From the NCBI RefSeq assembly GCF_958295425.1, contig NC_081142.1, forward strand, positions 28,499,651 to 28,563,650: a stretch of DNA of 64,000 nucleotides. The letters run 5' to 3'. Position numbers and translations under genes: made by a program. The stretch's first letter is position 1; the number at the start of each line of letters is the position of its first letter. Source of the stretch: Solea solea. Taxonomy: Eukaryota > Chordata > Actinopteri > Pleuronectiformes > Soleidae. Shown one piece after another: positions 11,330-22,900 of this stretch. The notes below the pieces were generated by a model. That model had not been told where the DNA came from. It made no database searches and saw only the letters and a list, made by a program, of their open reading frames with translations.

Positions 11330-12552
11330 CACACTTCAGACTTACACACACATACTTTAGACTCACACACACATACTTTAGACTTACACACACACACTTT
11401 AGACTTACACACACATACTTTAGACTTACACACACATACTTTAGACTTACACACACACTTTAGACTTACACACACAGTTTGGACTTACACACACACATTA
11501 AGACTTACAGACACACTTTAGACTCACACACATATAATTTAGACTTACACACATACTTTAGACTCACACACACAAACTTTAGACTTACACACACATACTT
11601 TAGACTTACACACACATACTTTAGACTCACACACATACTTTAGACTTACACACACATACTTTAGACTTACACACACACTTTAGACTTACACACACATACG
11701 TTAGACTCACACACACATACTTTAGTCTCACACACATACTTTAGACTTACACACACATGCTTTAGACTTACACACACATACTTTAGACTTACACACATAC
11801 TTTAGACTCACACACAGACTTTTGACTTACACACACATACTTTAGACTCACACACAGACTTTAGACTTACACACACATGCTTTAGACTTACACACACACA
11901 CTTTAGACTTACACACACATACTTTAGACTCACACAAAGACTTTAGACTTACACACACACTTTAGACTTACACACACATACTTTAGACTTACACACACAT
12001 ACTTTAGACTCACACACAGACTTTAGACTTACACACACATGCTTTAGACTTACACACACACACACTTTAGACTTACACACACATACTTTAGACTCACACA
12101 AAGACTTTAGACTTACACACACATGCTTTAGACTTACACACACATACTTTAGACTTACACACACATACTTTAGACTCACACACACATACTTTAGACTCAC
12201 ACACACATACTTAAGACTCACACACACATACTTTAGACTTACACACACATACTTTAGAGGACAGAAATGTTTTCACGCCCCCCCAAAATTGAAATACTAT
12301 TGAGAACCTATTTATTTCTCTGTATAAACCACTATATGAGTTGTCCTGCCCTGCCTCTCACGCCCGCCCGACACCTCACCACGCCCCCCCCAGGGGGGAC
12401 CGCCTCCACTATTTGAGAAGTACTGTTTTAGACTTACACACACACGCTTTTTAGATTTACACACACTTTAGATTTACTCGCACATACTTTAGACTTACAC
12501 ACACACTTTAGACTTACACACACACACTTTAGACTTACACACACACACACAG
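11330..12552. repeat. Minisatellite (ACTTTAGACTTACACACACAT) in the cdkl5 3'UTR
   Basis: Units of about 18-21 bp starting within 10 bp of the stop codon, about 50-60 copies, with CT/TT and CA-number variation. It is interrupted at about 12257-12427 by a MITE. It would be transcribed in the cdkl5 3'UTR if the message extends to the AATAAA at 12580. Confidence 0.95.
12257..12427 (-). mobile_element. hAT-like MITE fragment inside the 3'UTR minisatellite
   Basis: Non-repetitive 170 bp splitting the array. Its right edge reads CTATTTGAGAAGTACTG, the complement of a fish hAT-type end CAGTACTTCTCAAATAG, followed inward by a G/C-rich CCCCCC stretch. The flanks resemble each other (ctttagag / ttttagac) but are not a clean duplication. 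Confidence 0.5.
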
Positions 12553-12579
12553 GACTCTGCATTGACTTCCATTCATTTA

Positions 12580-12585
12580 AATAAA
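12580..12585 (+). terminator. Candidate cdkl5 polyadenylation signal AATAAA
   Basis: First canonical AATAAA after the stop, beyond the minisatellite. More AATAAA motifs follow at about 12904-12915, so the true end is uncertain. Confidence 0.4.
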
Positions 12586-12599
12586 ACAAAACAAAGTCT

Positions 12600-13490
12600 C
12601 ATCACTAACCTAAACCATAACCACAATTCAAATCTTAGTCCTAAACTTAACCAGTTCCTCAGAAATGAGGTTCTGCCTCAGTAGGACCAGGTTTTGGTCT
12701 CCATGAGGACTATTGGTCCTGACAAGGTCAGTGTTTATGACAGAAAACACACACACACTAGAGCATATGATGTAATGTTTGTTTGCTAACAGGCCACTCC
12801 TCCTTCCGTCTGCGATTTTCAAACAAACTTCCACGTTTGTTATAGACTTTATATTATTTCTTATGTGATTCTGATTATCATTTGTAAATATGTTACAAAT
12901 CAAATAAATAAATAAATATGTATAAATGGATAAAGTGTAGATTTTAAATGTAAGTATTTTGGTTTCTTATCAGAGTAGAAATATATCGTACATTTTACTG
13001 CGTAGTGTTTCCTTTACGACAGATGTCGGTGACATTGCCTCTGCTTGTGTTGCCATGGTAACGGAAGTAAAACCAACTCCAAGTCAAAACACATTGAGCC
13101 GTTTTTTTTTTCTGGAATTAAATGTCGTTTTATGTTTTTTTCTCTTTGTTTTTTACGTGCAGCTATTTCAGACACTTTGGTGCCATAAAACAAGAGACAA
13201 ATGTCGCCCCCTGTAGGCCGTAGTAAAGCTCTGCAGTCACAGAAACTGATTCTTTTCATGTACAGTTTGTGTAAATTCATGACTTATAAACGTGTTCTAC
13301 AGTTTAATCTCTTTTATTGATGATCCTTCTGCTCGACATTAAAAAAAGACTGATTTATGTGAAATGTTCTCATAGAGAAACCATTTTTTAGTTTTTTGCT
13401 CTGTACCAGACAGAAGTTCCTGTTTTTCAAAAATCAAGGTTTGTTTTAATGTCCTTTTGATTTAGTTTTTTATGATTACTTCAAACTGAA
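12600..13490. other. cdkl5-ap1s2 intergenic DNA, nothing recognised
   Basis: AT-rich, without conserved coding blocks or clear mobile elements. Short A/T runs only. Confidence 0.55.
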
Positions 13491-13491
13491 A

Positions 13492-13862
13492 TTAAAGGGA
13501 TAATTCAGGTGTTTTTGAAGTGCCAGTGTAAAGTCTACAATAATGTTTCACGTCTTTATCTCACTGTCAGACAGACTTTTCCAACAGGAAAGTGAAGTTT
13601 GTAAACCACTCATTCTCCCACACCAAAGTCCATAGAGAAAGTTAATGATTTTAGCTATGGGGACACAGGAGCTGTTGGTCCTCTGCTGCCTTGTGTGGTC
13701 ACTTTGTGTCACTGAGGTTAATCTGAACAAAGGATTTTAAATGCAGAATTTACTAAATAAGACATCTGAACTTAGTGATGGAGGCAGCAGTGGATCAACA
13801 ACTCCTGTGTGTGATTATTTCTATGGACTTTGGTGTGGGAGAGTGAACGGTTTCAAACAAGC
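13492..13862. repeat. Foldback MITE family, copy 2
   Basis: The left end is TTAAAGGGATAATTCAGG. The inner left arm CTCCCACACCAAAGTCCATAG pairs with the right arm CTATGGACTTTGGTGTGGGAG, with GGAGCTGTTGGTCCTCTG and CAGTGGATCAACAACTCCTG between them. The right terminus is missing or decayed. Confidence 0.82.
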
Positions 13863-14965
13863 ACACTTCAAAAAACCCTGAACCCTTTAATGATAATTAT
13901 GACCATAAATGAAGGATACAGTGAGGATTTCACTCAATCATTTTATTTATAAAATCAGCTTTAAAAAATATATAAGCAAAAATGTAACTGCTGGAATTTA
14001 TTTTTGTTTATAAAATGTTTGTTTTTGTCTTAATTCTTGTTAAAATGTGATTTTTACAGCAGTTGGAGGAATATAAAAGCCATTGTGGGTGAAGTGGTGG
14101 CGTTCATTTAAAGCTCTGTTCTGTAAGTGTGGAAAAGCTTCATCCCTGCCCCCTGTTCTCAACGCTCCACCCCCCAAAACACTTGACTGATGCTGTGCTC
14201 CATTTGTAGTCGGAACTTGGAATTTCCGAGTGGTATTGGCGAGCCTAAAATACGTTGTTTTTTGTTTTGTTTTTTTACTCCTCAACTGGAACACGTTGAA
14301 CTTGGAGGCTGGTGTCACTCCTAGTTCCCAGTTCCACTGTAAATGGAACGCAGCACAAGTTTTCGGTGTCTCAATTCAGGCCCCGCCTCTTTCCGAGGCT
14401 ACCTTTAAGGAACTGACGATCTTCCCCGAACAACGAAGGTGAAGCCTCATTGGCCCGAGCTATCCCAGGATGCATTGCGTGTGCCGGGTTTTGGCTTTTG
14501 GCAATAAGACTAATCTAACGGTTAACGTTAAAAAAACAAGGGGGCCTTTCTTTTTCGTGATTTAAATATTTATATTGCGATAGAAAAATCCATGTAGACT
14601 AATTTCTCTCATTTCGCAGCGTAGACTGCGTCCTCCAAAAGTAGGCGGGGCCTAATAAGAGCTGTTTTTCTGTGTGTACAGAATTTTTTTACAAGAACAT
14701 TTCATAACGTTGAAAAATAAGTGTGTTTAATAATATAATAATAAATATAAGTGTAGCCTTGAATGGGCAGTGTGAAGCCAGATAAATTAATTTGGTTGCA
14801 ATATGCAACTTCATCAATAGGTGCCACTAAATCCCACACATCGGCCCCTTAAACATTAATGTTGCACTTTGAAGAGACTTTTGTTTCTGACACTGTAAAA
14901 AAAAAAAATCTTCCTTGGCTCTTGTTCTTCGCAAAACGTGAGCATACTGTTCGTAACTGGTGTCG
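13863..14965. other. Intergenic DNA with a possible diverged foldback repeat
   Basis: Mostly AT-rich. Around 14208-14350, TCGGAACTTGGAATTTCC and TAGTTCCCAGTTCC are roughly complementary, like a short decayed MITE. I support no gene here. Confidence 0.45.
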
Positions 14966-15437
14966 TAAAAACACTGCGCACTTGTTTGCTAATATTTCTA
15001 ACAGACGATGTTTCTGAGCTGTAAAAAAAAGAGAAAAGTTTTGAGTTTGTTTTTTTGTTACAGACACAAAAATCCGTAGCATCGTCACTGTTAGCATCAT
15101 CAGCTTTTTATTTTCATTAAATTGTTTTTTTTGCGTTACAACGTAAAAATGCGACCCAAACAAACAATTTTAACAGTTTTTCAATATTCATGTTTACAAC
15201 TAAAAAACACTGCGCACTTGTTTGCTAATATTTCTAACAGACGATGTTTCTGAGCTGTAAAAAAGAGAGAAAAGTTTTGAGTTTGTTTTTTTGTTACAGA
15301 CACAAAAATCCGTAGCATCGTCACTGTTAGCATCATCAGCTTTTTATTTTCATTAAATTGTTTTTTTTGCGTTACAACGTAAAAATGCGACCCAAACAAA
15401 CAATTTTAACAGTTTTTCAATATTCATGTTTACAACT
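14966..15437. repeat. 236-bp tandem segmental duplication
   Basis: 14966-15201 is repeated at 15202-15437 with only an indel or two in A runs. Both copies run from ACACTGCGCACTTGTTTGC to CATGTTTACAACT. Open frames in both copies on the minus strand are parts of the duplicated DNA, with no known homologue. Confidence 0.95.
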
Positions 15438-15668
15438 GTCAAAGTAAAAGTCTAATAAAAAATCTGCTCATTTGATTTGACTCTTATTTTGTAAAGAATT
15501 GCTTTTTTTTTTCCTGTTTCAACATATTTTTTAATTCAAATTAGGTTCAAAACATCATATTTACAGTAATATTTGTAAAGTTAAAAATGTGTTGGGTATT
15601 TTGTAATTTTACAGATTTTGAATGTTGACCCCGTAAGCTTTTATTTTGGTTCATCCACAGACCACTGT

Positions 15669-17262
15669 GTTAATTAGTCAACAATGTCCATATTTCAGTT
15701 TTTACTAGTCAACAATGTCCATATTTCAGTTTTTACTAGTCAAATATGTCCATAATTCAGTTGTTACTAGTCAAAAATGTCCATAATTCAGTTTTTACTA
15801 GTCAAGAATGTCCATAGTTCAGTTGTTACTAGTCAAAGATGTCCATAATTCAGTTGTTACTAGTCAAAGATGTCCATAATTCAGTTGTTACTAGTCAAAA
15901 ATGTCAATAATTCAGTTGTTACTAGTCATAAATGTCAATATTTACGTTGTTACTAGTCATAAATGTCCATAATTCAGTTGTTACTAGTCAAATATGTCCA
16001 TAATTCAGTTGTTACTAGTCAAATATGTCCATAATTCAGTTGTTACTAGTCAAAAATGTCCATAATTCAGTTGTTACTAGTCATAAATGTCCATAATTCA
16101 GTTGTTACTAGTCATAAATGTCCATAATTCAGTTGTTACTAGTAAAAAATGTCAATAATTCAGTTGTTACTAGTCATAGATGTCCATAATTCTGTTGTTA
16201 CTAGTCAAATATGTCCATAATTCAGTTTTTACTAGTCAAAAATGTCCATAATTCAGTTTTTACTAGTCAAAAATGTCCATAGTTCAGTTGTTACTAGTCA
16301 AAGATGTCCATAATTCAGTTGTTACTAGTCAAAGATGTCCATAATTCAGTTTTTACTAGTCAAGAATGTCCATAGTTCAGTTGTTACTAGTCAAAGATGT
16401 CCATAATTCAGTTGTTACTAGTCAAAGATGTCCATAATTCAGTTGTTACTAGTCAAAAATGTCAATAATTCAGTTGTTACTAGTCATAAATGTCAATATT
16501 TACGTTGTTACTAGTCATAAATGTCCATAATTCAGTTGTTACTAGTCAAATATGTCCATAATTCAGTTGTTACTAGTCAAATATGTCCATAATTCAGTTG
16601 TTACTAGTCAAAAATGTCCATAATTCAGTTGTTACTAGTCATAAATGTCCATAATTCAGTTGTTACTAGTCATAAATGTCCATAATTCAGTTGTTACTAG
16701 TAAAAAATGTCAATAATTCAGTTGTTACTAGTCATAGATGTCCATAATTCTGTTGTTACTAGTCAAATATGTCCATAATTCAGTTTTTACTAGTCAAAAA
16801 TGTCCATAATTCAGTTTTTACTAGTCAAAAATGTCCATAGTTCAGTTGTTACTAGTCAAAGATGTCCATAATTCAGTTGTTACTAGTCAAAGATGTCCAT
16901 AATTCAGTTGTTACTAGTCAAAAATGTCAATAATTCAGTTGTTACTAGTCATAAATGTCAATATTTACGTTGTTACTAGTCAAAAATGTCCATAATTCAG
17001 TTGTTACTAGTCAAATATGTCCATTATTCAGTTGTTACTAGTCAAAAATGTCCATAATTCAGTTGTTATTAGTCATAAATGTCAATAATTCAGTTGTTAC
17101 CAGTCATAAATGTCAATAATTCAGTTGTTACTAGTCATAAATGTCCATAATTCAGTTGTTACTAGTCATAAATGTCCATAATTCAGTTGTTACTAGTCAT
17201 AAATGTCCATAATTCAGTTGTTACTAGTCAAATATGTCCATAATTCAGTTGTTTCTAGTCAT
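15669..17262. repeat. 31-bp minisatellite (GTTACTAGTCAAAAATGTCC) upstream of ap1s2
   Basis: About 51 units of roughly 31 bp of the form TTCAGTTGTTACTAGTCAAA plus AATGTCCATAA. A higher-order period is visible: the GTCAAGAATG variant at 15801 recurs at 16359, 558 bp or 18 units later, with the same variant order after it. It ends about 310 bp before the ap1s2 start codon. Confidence 0.97.
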
Positions 17263-17386
17263 AATGAAGTCACAGATATGTTTAACTCTGATTCCAGACA
17301 ACGTAACTTGGTGATTAAATGTTAAAAATGTTAATTAATCCAGGATTACGAGTTAATCCTGATCTTTCAGCCGCTGCTCGTGTTGA

Positions 17387-17513
17387 TGACGTCACTATGG
17401 GCGGGTACCTGTTGTCCCGTCCAGGTTTGACTGACGTGTGTTTAAACTAATCACTTGTGCCAGTTTCGACGGATTCAGCCAATGAGCAGCGTCATGAGGC
17501 AGTGGCGACCAAT
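17387..17513 (+). promoter_or_regulatory. ap1s2 proximal promoter: CRE and two CCAAT boxes
   Basis: TGACGTCA (17387-17394) is a perfect CRE. CCAAT occurs at 17479-17483 and 17509-17513. These lie 60-190 bp before the first exon donor, in a CpG-containing stretch with no TATA box. This fits a housekeeping promoter; activity is inferred. Confidence 0.55.
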
Positions 17514-17571
17514 CAGAAGCGAGCCCGTGTGTGTGTGTGTGTGTGTCACAGTAAACACTCTGTCGTCACTG

Positions 17572-17574
17572 ATG
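17572..17574 (+). CDS. ap1s2: ap1s2 exon 1 end: ATG directly before the donor
   Basis: The exon ends in ATG followed by gtgagt. The next exon also begins with ATG, so the protein may start Met-Met as sigma-1A does, or translation may start at the second ATG. The 5' end of this exon cannot be fixed from sequence. Confidence 0.6.
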
Positions 17575-18495
17575 GTGAGTAACTTTTGTACTGTTTTCCA
17601 CTTTATATCGTTTCGTGTTTATAAAACAACAACATTTACACGCGTTTGTTCGCGTGTCGTGCTTTTAAACTCACGCACAGTGTGTTTACATGCTAATGCT
17701 AACGCTAGCAGCGGATTAACGGTGTTTGAGTCGCTTCCGCTGTGCAGCAGCGTTAATAACGGTGAGAAAAAAGTTATTAAACTTATTGTAAGTCGCTTTG
17801 GATAAAGGCGTCTGCTAAAGTCCATGTACTGTAATTCAAAGTCATCATTTCACGCAACGTTTCTGTTGTAAATTAGAATAAAATCAATCCGAGGTGAAAA
17901 TGAAACCAACATTTTATTGTTGGAGAAGACAAATTAATATTTTAAAGATACGATTTACGTTCAATTTGAACCTGAAGTTATTTTTTTTTAAAAGATTATC
18001 TGTCATGTTGTTATTTTAATAGTTCATCAGGTAGAATTAATGTTAACATTCTAATAAAACTAAACTGTATTTAACTAAAGTTTTAGATCCTTCTAGAAAG
18101 AAGTAATTTCAGTTATATGTCAGAGAACAGGTGTTTTGTCCAGTTTTAGAATAATCTGAATGAACAGTATTATGTTTATGATGTTTACATAAGTGACTTA
18201 AAATTCCAGGGCACTATGTTCTAGAAAATGTTTTTATTATTGTGTCAATTTTTTTTATCATAATCTGACTACTGACCTCATTCTGAAAAAGGGATTATTC
18301 AATTATAATGCTTTATATGAGTTGCTTATAGAAAATTCCAGCAGACAATGTTCTAGAAAGAAGTTAATTTAATTTTATGTCAGAAAATAACAGGTCTTTA
18401 TATTATTTTGTCCAATTTAATACTGTAATAATCTGACTGCTGACATTATTCAGTTGCCTAAAGTAAATTCCAGCTCACAATGTTCTTAAAATATG

Positions 18496-18552
<57 letters not shown>

Positions 18553-19882
18553 ACAGACACGTATGATTCTGATTCTGATAGAATACTCCAGAATACTCCA
18601 CTTCTTCCTCAGGTGAACCAGCTGGGATTGCACCAATTCATCTATTAAATTACTAAATGAATCATCAATTATTAGAGTAACTCAAACTATAAACCCTGAT
18701 AACTGATTCATCTTTCATTGAATATTTTCTGGTTTCTTTGCTCCATAAAACAAAGAAGTCATTGAAACTGAATCAGTTTTGAGAACATCATCATTTCATT
18801 TCGTGATCAGTATTTCTCGTCTCTGTGTTTCTCTGCTCCTTTGCTTGTGTTTCATGTCCTCATGTCTTCATTTCAGATGCAGTTCATGCTTCTGTTCAGT
18901 CGTCAAGGAAAGCTGCGGCTGCAGAAATGGTACATGCCCCTGTCTGACAAAGAGAAGAAGAAGATCACCAGAGAGTTGGTGCAGACGGTTCTGGCTCGAA
19001 AGCCCAAGATGTGCAGCTTCCTGGAGTGGAGAGATCTGAAGGTCGTCTACAAGAGGTCAGTCCTGAAGTCCTGAGATCACAGATGATCACAGATGATCAC
19101 AGATGATCACAGAGCAGAGACCTGTCAATCATCAAAGAGACAGAGCTGTAGTTTCTCCTCTTTATCATCACAGCCAGTGGAGCAGTAGGCCGACAAACAA
19201 GCCTAAAAACAATAATTCTTTTCTTACACATTCAACAACCAGACAGTATAGGTACAGTATGTAGGTAGGAAGGTTGTAAGAAGGTTGTCTGTAGGTTATA
19301 GTAGGGCTGGACAATAATACGATAACGATATGTATCGTGACAGCGTGACAGACACTTCCATGATATCAGTAGAAAAAACGTTTGATAAAGTCACTCAAAC
19401 CAAAAAAAGCAGGTTTGGTTGCATGAACAAACTCAGCCCCTCCCTCGTAACCAGCAGCCTGTAGCGTGGTCAGAGTCAAACAGCCAATCACTGAACAGTC
19501 ACATCGTCTTCCCCGTGTCTCACTCACAACAACAGCAGCATGTGAACATCGACTGAGCGCTGAGAGCGAGGAGATCACGACCTCGCCAGTATGGCAGATT
19601 TGTGGTTACTTAAAGTGCGACCACAGTCACGCCAATGTCGCCTACAAATGACACCAGACGACCGGAACCACCAAGAGCTTATTACTTATTATCAACAAAC
19701 CTATTCTACCATCTTTGTCGATTACACGCGCTGTACGGTACGGCCATCATCGAGATACTGTTAAACACACTGTTGTTAGGCAACACATAACAAAAATGTA
19801 TGCAACAGTGTTCACGTGAACACTGTTGCATACATAATCCCCATATTGCATGTTTATGGACTGTGGGAAGAAGCCGGAGAAA

Positions 19883-19913
<31 letters not shown>

Positions 19914-22900
19914 AGAGAGAACATGTGACCTCTATGCAGAAAGACCCTTGTTCCAACTGGGGCTCGACCCAGTGCTAACGAGCGGTTAGCACTCTTGCCT
20001 TTGCAAGCCACCAACCGTGTGGTTACACATATATATTTATAATAAACAAATAAAGTTTTCTGTTTTGTCTTTGCTGTTTTATAAAAAGTAAACCAGATTA
20101 AACTTTGTTTCATTTGTTTTTGAGGTTTTTGTGAAAGTGTTGAGTTTAATTTTCTCTGTCGTGTGTGAGTGTGAATGAGTCGTGGATTCTCCTGACCTGG
20201 ATTAACTGAGCCAATCATCACATTCTTAAAGAGCCTAAAGGATTAAACAGGATAAAGAGCCTGTGTGTGTGTGTGTGTGTGCATACTACAACAACAACTA
20301 ATAATAGTAACATATACAGAGCAGGGGCGGAAAGAGTACCAAAAAATCTACTCAAGTAAAAGTACTGTTACCTTGATGAAATTTTACTCAAGTAAAAGTA
20401 CTGGTGTAAAAATCTACTCAAGTAAAAGTAAAAAGTAGCTAATTTAAAATGTACTCAGAGTAAAAGTTACTTAGTTACTTCTTTTGGGTGAGTGGGGGGG
20501 GGGGGGGGTACAAGTACAAAAACATACACAAAGCTCAAACTCACTTTTTTATTAAATCAAACACATACAGTAGATCACAGATAGATCCAGATTACAGTTC
20601 CTCTTTAATTATTCAATGAACTTGCTATTTAGTTTGAACAGGAGCTGGTTTTCAGGACTCTGCACCATCAGCTGAGTCAGAAATAATAATCAGAAATAGT
20701 ATCGTTTTCACCTGTCGCATATTCAGGTGTACAGAGATACACATGTATCAAGAACTGCACAAATAAATCCACATTTGACAAAATAATCATGACTTGATTC
20801 ATGCCTGAGCTTTCATTCACATCTCACTGTATAAGAACAGAAAATCAACAGGAAACTGTCTTTAGCTCATCAAGACATCAAAGCAGAACAAGATTATCCC
20901 ACATATGAAAATAAATGTTAACAAACTCAGTTGAAGTGAAAGTCGTGGGCTCTGTGTCTTTTCACGGATCCATGATTAATTGCATGTAGCGTTATTTAGC
21001 TTCACGTGAGGTGATCTTACCTCAGGTAAAGGTTGGCAGGTTGGAAGCAGAGCTTTTGTAGGTGGAGAGCTGCGTCTCTTTCGGCATACAAAGTTTACAT
21101 CGCATGATGAAATTGTTGTTATTCCCGGACTTGAACTCAAAGAAGTCCTTTAAGTATGGCCAGGGATTGGCCTCACCTTCTCCGTGCGTGTCCCTATGTT
21201 CCAAATTCGACCCTTCTCCATCGATACACTCGTCTCCATCCGTCTCCATCATCTTTTAGCTAGCTCCTCTGTGGCACCAACGTCTCGACGTTTCTGACGC
21301 TGCAGTTGTCCAGAGCCAATCAGATGGACACTTACTGGCACGCAGACACGGTTTTTTTTACTTTGTAACAGAAGCTATTTCAAATGCAGCGAAGTAAATT
21401 ACTTCCAACAATATGTACTTAAGTAAAAGTAAAATTACTGATTTACACAAAAAAACTACTCAATTACAGTAACGAGAGTAAATGTAACTCCTTACTTTCC
21501 ACCCCTGATACAGAGACTGAGGCTGTTGTTGTTGTTGTTTACGTTGTTTGAGGCTGTTGTTTATGTTGTCTGAGGCTGTTGTTGTTGTTTAAGTTGTTTG
21601 AGGCTGTTGTTGTTTATGTTGTCTGAGGCTGTTGTTGTTGTTGTTTCAGTTGTCTGAGGCTGTTGTTGTTTATGTTGTCTGAGGCTGTTGTTGTTGTTTA
21701 CGTTGTTTGAGGCTGTTGTTGTTTATGTTGTCTGAGGCTGTTGTTGTTGTTTACGTTGTTTGAGGCTGTTGTTGTTTATGTTGTCTGAGGCTGTTGTTGT
21801 TGTTGTTTACGTTGTCTGAGGCTGTTGTTGTTGTTTACGTTGTTTGAGGCTGTTGTTTACGTTGTCTGAGGCTGTTGTTGTTTATGTTGTCTGAGGCTGT
21901 TGTTGTTGTTGTTTCAGTTGTCTGAGGCTGTTGTTGTTGTCGTTGCAGATATGCCAGTTTGTATTTCTGCTGTGCTGTGGAGAACCAGGACAACGAGCTC
22001 ATCACTCTGGAGATCATCCACAGATACGTGGAGCTGCTCGACAAATACTTTGGCAGCGTGAGTTTCTGGTGACTCGTCTCATTAAAGGGACACTTCAGGG
22101 TTTTTATTGAAAGCTTATGTCAAACACTCAGATGGTAAAATCTACATCTTTATTTAAGAGCATGTTCACGTCTTTATCTCACTGTCAACAGGAAACTGAC
22201 ATTTGTAAACCACTCACTCTCCCACACCAAAGTCCACAGAGAAAATCAGTGATTTTAGCTCGCAGAGACACAGGAGCTGCTGGTCCTCTGCTGCCTCGTG
22301 TGGTCACTTTGTGTCACTGAGGTCAATCTGAACAAAGGATTTTAAAAGCTGAACTCATAAAATAATACATGTGAACACAGTGAAGTGACAAAATAAGACA
22401 TTTGAGGCAGCAGTGGATCAACAACTCTTGTGTGTTTGATGTTAAAATCACTGATTTTCTCTCTGGACTTTGGTGTGGGAGAGTGAGTAGTTTACAAATG
22501 ATCAAGTGAATAATGAACATGTGTTTTGGATGAGTTTAAAGCTGTGGTATGTAACTTTGGTCCATGTTTGTTGTTGTTCTGCCTGTGTTGGATCTTCATG
22601 AACACAACATGATTTGTCCTTCATCTAAAAAGTATCAGTGTATGAGCTGCTGTGAAGTTACATGAGTTTTGATTTGTTACTGGTTTTGTTTGCTGTCAGG
22701 TTTGTGAGCTGGACATCATCTTCAACTTTGAGAAGGCTTACTTCATCCTGGATGAATTTCTCTTGGGCGGCGAAGCTCAGGAAACGTCCAAGAAGAACGT
22801 GCTGAAGGCCATCGAGCAGGCCGACCTGCTGCAGGAGGTAAGACGTCCAGCCCCACCCACCCCCACCCCAACTGTGTCTTTGTGTGGTTATTGTTGACTC

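Noticed and set aside
14849..15399. Two similar minus frames of 104 and 72 codons (MFGSHFYVVTQKKQF..)
   Set aside because: They are the two copies of the 236-bp duplication. No homology or coding signal beyond being open.
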